Shown here: piece by piece, positions 52,320-60,456 of the stretch
How the letters are laid out: every line of letters starts with the position of its first letter
Numbering within the stretch: position 1 is the first letter of the stretch
Source: Ferruginibacter sp.
GTDB lineage: Bacteria > Bacteroidota > Bacteroidia > Chitinophagales > Chitinophagaceae
Assembly: GCA_028288705.1 (NCBI GenBank)
Contig: JAQBNH010000006.1
Location: forward strand, 124,001-188,000
DNA length: 64,000 nt
Direction of reading: 5' to 3'
Notes under the pieces: generated by a model
What the model was told of the DNA's origin: nothing
The model's database searches: none
What the model saw: only the letters and a program-made list of their open reading frames with translations
Program-made: the position numbers and the translations under genes

Positions 52320-53834
52320 ATGGGAAATAAGAAAATTATCCTCGTGATCATGGATGGCTGGGGCCTTGGAAAAGTTAAAAGCAGTGATGCTATCCAGCAC
52401 GCCAATACCCCTTTTGTAAGTTCGCTCTATACAAAATATCCAAACAGCACCCTGGTTACCTGCGGGGAAGATGTGGGGTTGCCAGCTGGCCAGATGGGCA
52501 ACAGCGAAGTTGGGCATTTAAACCTTGGAGCCGGAAGGATTGTTTACCAGGAACTCGAAAGGATCAATGTCGCCATACGTAACGGGAGTTTTCAACAAAA
52601 TTCAACTTTGCTGGAAGCCATCAATTACGCGAAGGTTCAGGGCAAAAAATTGCACCTGATCGGCCTCGTAAGTAATGGTGGTGTGCATTCCCATATCAAT
52701 CATGTAAAAGCGATCGCCGACACCTGTAAAACCAACGGCTTTGATAACCTGCTCGTACATGCCTTCACCGACGGCCGGGATACGGATCCAAAATCGGGCA
52801 TTGGTTTTATCAGTGAGCTGCAGGAATACCTCGAACAAAAAACAGGTAAAATCGCGACTGTTACCGGAAGATATTATGGGATGGACCGTGATAAGCGCTG
52901 GGAGCGGATCCGTATCGCTTATGATGCAATGGTAAATGCAACGGGCGAAAAAACGGGCGACCTCCTTCATTCCATGCAGGAATCTTACAACCGAAATGTC
53001 ACTGATGAATTCCTCATGCCATTGATTAACAGCGCTGTTTCAAATAGTAAAATTGAATCCGGTGACGCGGTAATTTGTTTTAATTTCAGAACTGACCGTT
53101 GCAGGGAAATTTCAGAAGTGCTCACGCAAATGGATATGCCGTTATTCGACATGCATACCATTCCTGTCCATTTTACAACGATGACCAAATACGACAATGA
53201 TTTCAAAGATGTTCATGTGATGTTTGAAAAAGATGACCTCGCCGAAACTTTGGGTGAAGTGATCTCCAGGCACGGACTGCAACAGTTAAGGATAGCCGAA
53301 ACAGAGAAATACCCGCACGTAAGTTTTTTCTTCAGCGGCGGCAGGGAAGAACCTTTTGAAGGTGAAAAAAGAGCAATGGCGCCTTCACCAAAAGTAGCCA
53401 CCTACGATCTGCAACCAGAAATGAGCGCCTACCAGGTTACCGAAACAGTGCTGGCAGAAATAGTAAATAATGCACCCGATTTCATTTGTCTCAATTTTGC
53501 CAACGCAGATATGGTTGGACATACAGGCGTTTGGCCGGCCGTGATCAAGGCCGTGGAAACGGTAGATAGTTGCGTGGAGAAAGTGGTGACGGCAGCGCTG
53601 GAAAAAGATTACGCCATTTTTTTACTGGCAGATCATGGTAATGCTGATTATGAAATTAATGAAGACGGCACCCCGAACACCGCGCATACCCTTAACCTTG
53701 TTCCATTTTTTATTATTGATAACGAATGGCGTGGCGTTGTTTCTCCGGGAAAACTTGGCGATATTGCACCAACCATTTTAAAAATGATGGGCCTGCCCAT
53801 CCCGGCAGTTATGACCGGAAATATGCTTATTTAA
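52320..53834 (+). CDS. gpmI: phosphoglycerate mutase, cofactor-independent
   Basis: Interconverts 3- and 2-phosphoglycerate in glycolysis; alkaline-phosphatase-fold, Mn2+ dependent. The nucleophile is Ser62 in MGNSEVGHLNLGAGR. Metal ligands are in VIMDGWGLG, HAFTDGRDTDPKSG, NFANADMVGHTG and LLADHGNADYE. The length (504) is typical. A haem-binding protein gene begins 11 bases after the stop, so the two form one unit. Confidence 0.96.
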   Translation: MGNKKIILVIMDGWGLGKVKSSDAIQHANTPFVSSLYTKYPNSTLVTCGEDVGLPAGQMGNSEVGHLNLGAGRIVYQELERINVAIRNGSFQQNSTLLEAINYAKVQGKKLHLIGLVSNGGVHSHINHVKAIADTCKTNGFDNLLVHAFTDGRDTDPKSGIGFISELQEYLEQKTGKIATVTGRYYGMDRDKRWERIRIAYDAMVNATGEKTGDLLHSMQESYNRNVTDEFLMPLINSAVSNSKIESGDAVICFNFRTDRCREISEVLTQMDMPLFDMHTIPVHFTTMTKYDNDFKDVHVMFEKDDLAETLGEVISRHGLQQLRIAETEKYPHVSFFFSGGREEPFEGEKRAMAPSPKVATYDLQPEMSAYQVTETVLAEIVNNAPDFICLNFANADMVGHTGVWPAVIKAVETVDSCVEKVVTAALEKDYAIFLLADHGNADYEINEDGTPNTAHTLNLVPFFIIDNEWRGVVSPGKLGDIAPTILKMMGLPIPAVMTGNMLI

Positions 53835-53845
53835 ATTTTTAACCC

Positions 53846-54340
53846 ATGCGATTTTTAAAGAAATTCCTCCTCGTTCTATTAGTGATTTTTTTGCTGATTC
53901 AATTTTATCCGCGCGCAAAAAAGAATGTAGCCACTGCTGCCAGCGGAAACGAGATCAGCGCAAAATTTACCGTCCCGGAAAACGTACAATCTGTTTTAAA
54001 AGTCAGCTGTTATGATTGCCACAGTAACAACACCGTGTATCCATGGTATTCGCATATACAGCCTGTTTCCTGGTGGCTGAATAACCATATCGTGGATGGG
54101 AAAAAGGAATTAAATTTCTCTGAATTCTCTTCCTATTCTTTACGTAAGCAATATAAAAAACTGGAAGAAATCGGTGACCAGGTGGAGCACGATGAAATGC
54201 CATTATCCTCTTATACCCTGATTCATACCAACGCGAAATTAAATGCTGATCAAAAGGCATTGCTGATAAACTGGTCGAAAGCGATGATGGATACCATGAA
54301 AGCGCATTATCCTGCAGACAGCCTGCTGCGTAAAAAGTAA
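53846..54340 (+). CDS. haem-binding domain protein (cytochrome c-like)
   Basis: A 164-residue exported protein with one N-terminal helix (FLKKFLLVLLVIFLLIQFYP) that may stay as an anchor. The haem site CYDCHSNNT at about residues 54-58 is followed by YPWYSHIQPVSWWLNNHIVDGK, the signature of the Bacteroidota haem-binding domain (Haem_bd). DEMPLSSYTLIH supplies a Met that may be the second ligand. It is a second mono-haem envelope protein in the window. Its pairing with gpmI has no evident metabolic sense. Confidence 0.88.
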   Translation: MRFLKKFLLVLLVIFLLIQFYPRAKKNVATAASGNEISAKFTVPENVQSVLKVSCYDCHSNNTVYPWYSHIQPVSWWLNNHIVDGKKELNFSEFSSYSLRKQYKKLEEIGDQVEHDEMPLSSYTLIHTNAKLNADQKALLINWSKAMMDTMKAHYPADSLLRKK

Positions 54341-54645
54341 GGTGTGCCACGCCAGCTGATGGTATTGATCGGAAATCGCCTGGCCGTGGCTGGTTTTTAC
54401 GATTCTGCCCAGCCATGGGTTCGGCAATGCTGAAAAGAATAGATTACCGCGTTCTACCTGTTTTTTAGGCGGGATTTTTCTTGCCTGATAATTGAGTATA
54501 GCATCCGGCCATCATGCAACTCCGGCCCTAAAACAGGAGCATCGGAGGGCCATTTCCGGGATTTGTTAAAATCCTTACCGGCGCATTGATGCAGCGGCTT
54601 TGCAAAGAAAATTGTCTATATTTAGTGGGATTAAATCTACCTAAT
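54341..54645. other. 305-bp intergenic region before sigma factor
   Basis: No credible gene. It contains an imperfect 10-bp stem (CCGTGGCTGG at 54384-54393 with CCAGCCATGG at 54409-54418, one G-T pair) without a T tract, and a TATATTTA sequence (54617-54624) that is a weak -7 candidate for the sigma factor gene. Confidence 0.4.
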
Positions 54646-55227
54646 ATGACCGAAGAGCAAATGCTTGCCGGAACAATCAAAAACAACGCTGCTGCGCAGG
54701 AGGCTTTATACAACCGCTTCAGTCCACGGATGCTGGGTGTTTGCTACCGCTTCGCAAAAAACCGTGAAGATGCGGAGGATATGCTGCAGGAAGGCTTCAT
54801 CAAGGTATTTACCCAATTACATCAATACAGGAACGAAGGCGCCCTTGAAGGCTGGATCCGCCGCATCGTCGTGCATACCTGCATCAACATTTTAAAGAAA
54901 AATAAAAAATTCGCCGACAGCGTGGATATCATCCATGCCAACAGTATTCACATTAAAGAGGACATGATCCCGTCGATCATGCAGGCGAAACAAGTAGTTG
55001 AATGTATCCGCATTTTACCGATCGGTTACCGCACGGTGTTGAATCTGTATGCCATCGAAGGATTTTCGCACCGCGAGATCGGGCAGTTACTCGATATCGA
55101 GGAAAGCACGAGCCGTAGCCAGTATACCAGGGCGAAAGCGATGCTGGAAGATATCCTGGTGAAGAAAAATATTATACACAAGTCGCCCAATAAAAATCTC
55201 TACGGGAGATCGAATTCGGGAAGCTAA
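54646..55227 (+). CDS. ECF-type RNA polymerase sigma factor
   Basis: From ATG 54646 (MTEEQMLAGTIKNNAA) a 193-residue sigma-70 family factor; an in-frame ATG at 54586 would add 20 residues. Region 2 is LYNRFSPRMLGVCYRF followed by AEDMLQEGFIKVFTQL and GWIRRIVVHTCINILKK. Region 4 is LPIGYRTVLNLYAIEG and FSHREIGQLLDIEESTSRSQ. There is no region 3. The next gene encodes its likely membrane partner. The target promoter is unknown. Confidence 0.93.
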   Translation: MTEEQMLAGTIKNNAAAQEALYNRFSPRMLGVCYRFAKNREDAEDMLQEGFIKVFTQLHQYRNEGALEGWIRRIVVHTCINILKKNKKFADSVDIIHANSIHIKEDMIPSIMQAKQVVECIRILPIGYRTVLNLYAIEGFSHREIGQLLDIEESTSRSQYTRAKAMLEDILVKKNIIHKSPNKNLYGRSNSGS

Positions 55228-55289
55228 TAATGAATACGCATTTACCAAACCTTTGAATTACCACTAACTAAAAAAGCTTTTTGTGAAAG

Positions 55290-56735
55290 ATGGAACAGAA
55301 ATTTTACAATGATGATTTTGAAAGTTTCCTGAAGGACAGCACGGATAATTTCCGCATGTACCCTTCCAGGAAAGTCTGGCATAGCCTGTACAACGATTTG
55401 CACCCGGCACGTAAATGGCCATCACTGGCCGTATGCCTGGTGCTGGTTTCTGCGGTGCTGTTTATTGGTGTTTCCAATAACAACTCCATTAACCAGTCTG
55501 CCCGCCTTGCCTCCCTTAACTTGAGGAATGGCAATGCTGCTGAAACGAATGTTGAGGTTTCTTCTGCAGACAACATCCAAAAGTACCGGTCAGCGGCTTT
55601 GTCGAATAGGGGACGCAGTTTCTCTAACAGCAACCTGCAGGAAGACGACCTATTGCTGAACATAGCGGAAACGCAGCTGCCATTCAGCATTCCGGAAACT
55701 GCCGGGGAGGAACTTATTATTGCAACCACGGCGATTACCAATGCCGAGAGTGCCAGTGCAACTCGTGAAAAAAACAGTAATAGTTCAAAAACGGCTAAAG
55801 ATTTCAATAATTCAGGGGAAGAATTTTTAGTTGGTGCAGAACCTGTTGAGATGAACGCTTCGGGTATTCCAAAAACTGCCATCAATTCAACTACTTTACA
55901 ACAAGTACTGGCTATTCAAACTGCAGCTGCTGATGAAAGACCATGGATCGAAGATTATGCTTTTCATAACCAGCCTTTCTCCCGCAAATTAAAATCACAC
56001 GGAGCTTTCGGCTTTTACGTAACACCTTCAGTGGGCTTCAGGACGCTGCAAAAAACGAGCGATTTCGAACCTAACAGCGGAAGACTATTGCTAAGTAATA
56101 ATGCCGCTGTTCAAAGCCAGGACCTGGATGAAGTGACCCTGCAATACCCTGCAGCAAACCTTGAAGCAGGGGTTCAGTTATTGTACAGCCTGGGTAAAAA
56201 TATACGGGTGAAAACAGGGCTTCAGTTTAATTATACAAACTATGTGATTAATGCCCACCAACTTGAACATCCTACCACCACCAATTTATTGTTGAAAGAT
56301 ATCAGCACCGGTTTCCCGACACTTGTGCCACGCCCGTCTTTATTGGCAAATACGCCTGGTGAAAACAATAAAAAATTAAATAATAATACCATCCAGTTGT
56401 CTATCCCGGTTGGCGCCGATATTAAATTAGCCGGCAGGAATAAATTAAAATGGTATGCAGGCGCATCCATCCAGCCGACTGTTGTTACATCGGGGCATAA
56501 TTATGCAATCTCTGCCGACAAAAAAAATTACGTCGAAGACCCTTCACTTTTACGCAAGTGGAATATGAACACGAGTATAGAAACTTTTCTTAGTTATAAA
56601 TTGCCAAGTGGTGTAACGATCAATGCAGGACCGCAGTTCCGCTACCAGTTATTCTCGACCTTTAGTGACCAGTACAATTATTCTGAAAAACTGTATAATA
56701 TTGGCCTGAAACTCGGTGTGAGCACAGGCTTTTAA
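55290..56735 (+). CDS. sigma-linked membrane protein with outer-membrane barrel
   Basis: A 481-residue protein with an unusual layout: a soluble N-terminus of about 42 residues (FRMYPSRKVWHSLYNDLHP), one membrane helix (about 45-62, SLAVCLVLVSAVLFIGV), a Ser/Asn/Ala-rich stretch of about 150 residues, then an outer-membrane barrel from about 225 that ends in Phe (YNIGLKLGVSTGF). The N-terminus recurs in proteins encoded next to Bacteroidota ECF sigma factors and may act as an anti-sigma domain (inference). One chain that reaches from cytoplasm to outer membrane would be a direct signal line. A terminator follows. Confidence 0.75.
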   Translation: MEQKFYNDDFESFLKDSTDNFRMYPSRKVWHSLYNDLHPARKWPSLAVCLVLVSAVLFIGVSNNNSINQSARLASLNLRNGNAAETNVEVSSADNIQKYRSAALSNRGRSFSNSNLQEDDLLLNIAETQLPFSIPETAGEELIIATTAITNAESASATREKNSNSSKTAKDFNNSGEEFLVGAEPVEMNASGIPKTAINSTTLQQVLAIQTAAADERPWIEDYAFHNQPFSRKLKSHGAFGFYVTPSVGFRTLQKTSDFEPNSGRLLLSNNAAVQSQDLDEVTLQYPAANLEAGVQLLYSLGKNIRVKTGLQFNYTNYVINAHQLEHPTTTNLLLKDISTGFPTLVPRPSLLANTPGENNKKLNNNTIQLSIPVGADIKLAGRNKLKWYAGASIQPTVVTSGHNYAISADKKNYVEDPSLLRKWNMNTSIETFLSYKLPSGVTINAGPQFRYQLFSTFSDQYNYSEKLYNIGLKLGVSTGF

Positions 56736-56757
56736 AACTGTCCCAATTTTTTTAAAG

Positions 56758-56782
56758 GCGTATCTTTTGGTACGCTTTTTTT
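56758..56782 (+). terminator. terminator after the sigma operon
   Basis: GCGTA (56758-56762) and TACGC (56771-56775), extended by a wobble pair, enclose a short loop and are followed by seven T. Confidence 0.75.
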
Positions 56783-56814
56783 ATGCGGTATCAACTCATT
56801 TGTTTTATTACAAG

Positions 56815-56822
56815 TAATTTTG
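56815..56822 (+). promoter_or_regulatory. lipoprotein -7 element, four bases before the ATG
   Basis: TAATTTTG then CGGT and the ATG at 56827, just after the sigma-operon terminator. A leaderless message is predicted for the lipoprotein-uvrC unit. Confidence 0.5.
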
Positions 56823-56826
56823 CGGT

Positions 56827-57411
56827 ATGAAATTGATTGTTTTTCTTTTGGCCGCAGGCGTTTTTTTATCCTGCCGGCAGCCTGCAACGCGGGATAAAAT
56901 TGTTGAACCAACGAAAGACAGTACAGAAGCCCATTCCAATTTTTTCCCGGTGAGCAGTTATATCCGCGGTCAAATAAAAGGCCTGAAAACTGATGCTGCA
57001 AATCCACTGTCCGTTACCACCGTAAATGGCCAATCAGATTCCTCGTGGTTGCGGCTGGAACAACTGGATAGTATTTTCAAACCCTTTGTGGAACCGGTAA
57101 TCGACACGGCTAACCTTATTGGATTTTTCTCGGAAAAGAAATTTCTTGATCAAAGCCTGGACGCATTTACGTTTACCTATGATCCGATCGGCAAACTGCC
57201 GGACAGCATGTTGCTACAGCATTATGACGTGTATGTTAATCCGGAGACTGGTTTTGTAAAGCGTGTTTATTTAATGAAAAAAACGGCCACTGGCGGCGAA
57301 CAACAACTTACCTGGCTGGCAGATAATTGGGCGAAGATCGTCGACATCCGCAATGATGCATCAGGCAAACCTTCAGTAATGAAGGAACAGCTGATCAAAT
57401 GGAAATTTTAA
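56827..57411 (+). CDS. hypothetical lipoprotein upstream of uvrC
   Basis: A 194-residue lipoprotein (MKLIVFLLAAGVFLSC, lipid Cys16) with an acidic, flexible N-terminus. The body contains FFPVSSYIRGQIKGLKTDA, LEQLDSIFKPFVEPVID and VYVNPETGFVKRVYLMKK, which suggests a beta-rich fold, but I know no domain name. It is co-directional with uvrC, six bases away, so it is probably transcribed together with this repair gene. Confidence 0.75.
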   Translation: MKLIVFLLAAGVFLSCRQPATRDKIVEPTKDSTEAHSNFFPVSSYIRGQIKGLKTDAANPLSVTTVNGQSDSSWLRLEQLDSIFKPFVEPVIDTANLIGFFSEKKFLDQSLDAFTFTYDPIGKLPDSMLLQHYDVYVNPETGFVKRVYLMKKTATGGEQQLTWLADNWAKIVDIRNDASGKPSVMKEQLIKWKF

Positions 57412-57417
57412 ATCGTT

Positions 57418-59247
57418 ATGAATCAACAGGAGTTTTCTCTGATCGCTGCAACGATCCCCACAGCTCCGGGGATTTATAAGTATTTTGATGCAGCAGGACA
57501 ACTGATCTACGTTGGTAAAGCCAAGCATCTCCGCAAACGCGTCAGCAGTTATTTCAATAAAAATAACAACAGCTATAAAACAATCGAACTCGTAAACCGT
57601 ATCCGGAAGATCGAATTCACGATCGTTAACAATGAGCGTGATGCTTTCCTGCTGGAGAATTCCCTCATAAAAGAATATCAGCCACTTTTCAACATCAACC
57701 TCAAGGATGACAAAACCTATCCGTACATCGTTGTAAAGAATGAGCCTTTCCCGCGGGTGTTTTTAACGCGCAGAAAGATCAAGGATGGATCGCAATATTT
57801 CGGTCCGTATACCTCTGTTGCCAAGGTGCGCGATGTACTGGATCTCGTAAAACAAAATATTCAGCTTCGTACCTGCAAGCTGAATTTATCGCCGGCCAAT
57901 ATCAGGAAAAATAAATTTAAGGTCTGCCTGGAATACCATCTCGGCAACTGCAAAGGACCTTGCGAAAGCCTGCAAACACTGGAAGATTATCATGAAGGCA
58001 TTCAGCAGCTAAAAGAATTATTGAAAGGAAATGTGAACGGCATCCTACAGGGTTTTAAGACAGAATTAAAACAGCACGTGGAAAAAATGGAGTTTGAAAA
58101 AGCTGCGTTTTACCAGAATAAAATAAGCCAGCTTACCCTCTACCAATCGAAATCCACTGTAGTAAATACCAATACCGGCACCATCGATGTGTTTAGTATT
58201 ATCGAAGAAAATGATGCTGCTTATGTAAATTATTTAGCAGTTTCCAATGGCAGTATCATTCAAACAAAAACCATCACCCTACAAAAGAAACTGGAAGAAA
58301 CCCCTGCGGAAGTACTGGCCTTTGCGATCGCCCAAATGCGGCAGGTTTTTGAGAGTGAGGCCACAGAAATTATTGTTCCGTTTGAGCTGGATTACCCGGA
58401 TAAAACCATCAGCATTGTGGTTCCAAAAGCCGGGGACAAAAAGAAGCTCCTCGACCTTTCTGAGAAAAACGTGAATTATTTTACGGAAGAACTGAAGGCG
58501 AAAAAATTGCTGAAACTGGAAGATAAAACCCAGGACGAAAAGTCCAAAGTTTTGGAACAATTGCGGATCGATCTTCACCTGCAGGAATTACCGGAGCATA
58601 TCGAATGTTTTGATAACTCCAATTTCCAGGGCAGCTATCCCGTGGCAGCAATGGTTTGTTTCCGCAATGGCGAGCCCAGCAAAAAAGACTACCGGCATTT
58701 TAATATCAAGACGGTTGAAGGCATCAATGATTTTGCATCGATGTCAGAAGTTGTTTTCAGGCGATATAAGCGGCTTTCTGAAGAAAATGCTCCCCTTCCC
58801 CAATTGATCATCATTGATGGCGGCAAAGGGCAGCTGAGTGCGGCGCTGGACAGCATCCAAAAACTGGGGCTTACCGGCAAAACCACTTTGGTCGGACTCG
58901 CTAAAAACCAGGAAGAATTATTTTTCGCAGGTGATTCGTCCTCCCTGCAACTTCCCTGGGATAGTGAAAGCCTGAAGCTGATCAGGCGGATCCGGGATGA
59001 AGTGCATCGGTTTGGGATTACTTTTCACCGCAACAAGCGCAGTAAAGGCACCTTCAAAAATGAATTGGAAGATATTAAAGGAATTGGCAAGCAAACGGCG
59101 GATTTGTTGTTGAAAACCTATAGATCAGTGAAAAAAGTGCGGGAAGCCTCGCCGAAAGAACTGGAGAACCTGATCGGCCTGTCAAAATCGGTGATACTGA
59201 TCAAGGGATTTGCGGAACTGGATAACATAAAAAAAGGGCCAGGATAG
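57418..59247 (+). CDS. uvrC: excinuclease ABC subunit C
   Basis: Nuclease subunit of nucleotide excision repair that cuts both sides of a lesion after UvrAB. In order: GIY-YIG domain with PGIYKYFDAAGQLIYVGKAK; Cys-rich stretch (CLEYHLGNCKGPC); UvrB-binding UVR motif near 210-240; RNase H-like C-terminal nuclease with IECFDNSNFQGS and IIDGGKGQLSAAL; and a final helix-hairpin-helix pair (LEDIKGIGKQTADLLL). Length 609, normal. It follows a lipoprotein gene by six bases. Confidence 0.96.
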   Translation: MNQQEFSLIAATIPTAPGIYKYFDAAGQLIYVGKAKHLRKRVSSYFNKNNNSYKTIELVNRIRKIEFTIVNNERDAFLLENSLIKEYQPLFNINLKDDKTYPYIVVKNEPFPRVFLTRRKIKDGSQYFGPYTSVAKVRDVLDLVKQNIQLRTCKLNLSPANIRKNKFKVCLEYHLGNCKGPCESLQTLEDYHEGIQQLKELLKGNVNGILQGFKTELKQHVEKMEFEKAAFYQNKISQLTLYQSKSTVVNTNTGTIDVFSIIEENDAAYVNYLAVSNGSIIQTKTITLQKKLEETPAEVLAFAIAQMRQVFESEATEIIVPFELDYPDKTISIVVPKAGDKKKLLDLSEKNVNYFTEELKAKKLLKLEDKTQDEKSKVLEQLRIDLHLQELPEHIECFDNSNFQGSYPVAAMVCFRNGEPSKKDYRHFNIKTVEGINDFASMSEVVFRRYKRLSEENAPLPQLIIIDGGKGQLSAALDSIQKLGLTGKTTLVGLAKNQEELFFAGDSSSLQLPWDSESLKLIRRIRDEVHRFGITFHRNKRSKGTFKNELEDIKGIGKQTADLLLKTYRSVKKVREASPKELENLIGLSKSVILIKGFAELDNIKKGPG

Positions 59248-59322
59248 AAATCCAGCCCCGTTTTAAAATCCAATATCCTATGAAAAACCGTTGTAAAAGT
59301 AACCGGTAGGCCTTTATAAAAC

Positions 59323-59344
59323 AATACCCTTTATTGGGTATTTT
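59323..59344 (+). terminator. uvrC terminator
   Basis: AATACCC (59323-59329) and GGGTATT (59336-59342) pair around six bases and are followed by TT; the T run is TTTT including the stem end. An imperfect stem also overlaps the uvrC stop. Confidence 0.7.
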
Positions 59345-59358
59345 ACTAAAGAAATCAT

Positions 59359-59388
59359 AAAAAAACCTCCGATATAAATCGAAGGTTT
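59359..59388 (-). terminator. terminator of the gldKLMN run
   Basis: On the minus strand AAACCTTCGAT pairs with ATCGGAGGTTT with one wobble around four bases, followed by a T7 tract. It lies 23 bases after the gldN stop. Confidence 0.88.
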
Positions 59389-59411
59389 TAAAGTAGTTAG
59401 TTATGATCTGA

Positions 59412-60437
59412 TTAGTAACTCCAGAGATCCTGTTCGTAATTAAAGATCTTTTCTTTGATGTTTTCTCCTTCCAGCAACTGCAGGATAGAGTTTTCAGAAA
59501 GACCTTTGTAATTCTTTATGAACTGATCGTATGGATTATCGATAGTGCTTTTGATAATACGGCCGTAGAACATCCGGCTTTCGAATAGTTCTTCCCAGCT
59601 CATACGTGCACCATAATTTCGGCCATTGTACACTTCATATTTAGCGAAGGTTGCGCGCATATCCGGATAATAAACCCAGAACATTTCGATCTCACCCAAA
59701 TCAACACCCTGTGGTGTGATAATGCGTTTAACCGGTGCGATTCCAAGTATACGGAAGAATAAGCGGGAACTTTCTTTATCGAACACCACTTCTTCCTTGA
59801 TGCGGAATTTATAGATGGAATCGAGGTTGATCTCGTTGCGCATCATTTTAACGCCGGTTTGATTGCCCAGTGTATCAAACATCGGCACCGGAATTTCATC
59901 ACCCGCCACAACTTTAGAAACGTCACTTACGGTCATTGGCGTGGTAAAACGATCGTCTACCCCACTAAAAACGGTAACAGAACTATCCTGGATTGCCTGT
60001 AACAAAATAGAAATGAAACGCTGGTTGCCATTATCCTGGTCTGCAGAATAGCGGAACGGCAGATTGATCTTTTCCCTTGTATCGATTTCGCGCCAGATCT
60101 TATGACGGTAAACCGCATCGTCTGCACGTAAATTCTCGTAAGGCAAAGGCGTCCTGTCACGGATCGCATCATCATCTACTGCTGCATCTCTTCTGAGTGA
60201 CTTAGCAACTTTACGGATAGGCAAAGAATCCACCACTACTGGTGCTGCAACTGTTGCAACAGAATCAATCGTTGCTGTTGTTGGCTGGATGCTGGCCTTT
60301 GTTTTGTTTTTGGTCGTCCTTTTAGTGGAGGTACGCTTTGCGGGTGCTTTTGCTTTTTTCTTTTGTGCACTCGCTACGTTCCCTACTCCGAGAATCAGGA
60401 CCAGCAAAAACAGGTATTTAAAAAATTGCTTGTTCAT
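59412..60437 (-). CDS. gldN: T9SS / gliding protein GldN
   Basis: Periplasmic partner of GldK, GldL and GldM in the type IX secretion core. From ATG 60437 the protein has 341 residues with a signal peptide (MNKQFFKYLFLLVLILGVGNVASAQ in two parts, cleavage after SAQ), a very basic Lys/Ala/Thr stretch, then the GldN domain with KIWREIDTREKINLPF, IAPVKRIITPQGVD and MRATFAKYEVYNGRN. In PorN, the Porphyromonas homologue, it forms a ring with PorK at the outer membrane. A start at 60500 would overlap gldM and is rejected. Confidence 0.93.
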   Translation of the reverse strand: MNKQFFKYLFLLVLILGVGNVASAQKKKAKAPAKRTSTKRTTKNKTKASIQPTTATIDSVATVAAPVVVDSLPIRKVAKSLRRDAAVDDDAIRDRTPLPYENLRADDAVYRHKIWREIDTREKINLPFRYSADQDNGNQRFISILLQAIQDSSVTVFSGVDDRFTTPMTVSDVSKVVAGDEIPVPMFDTLGNQTGVKMMRNEINLDSIYKFRIKEEVVFDKESSRLFFRILGIAPVKRIITPQGVDLGEIEMFWVYYPDMRATFAKYEVYNGRNYGARMSWEELFESRMFYGRIIKSTIDNPYDQFIKNYKGLSENSILQLLEGENIKEKIFNYEQDLWSY

Positions 60438-60456
60438 AGCATTGTATTTTATTCTA

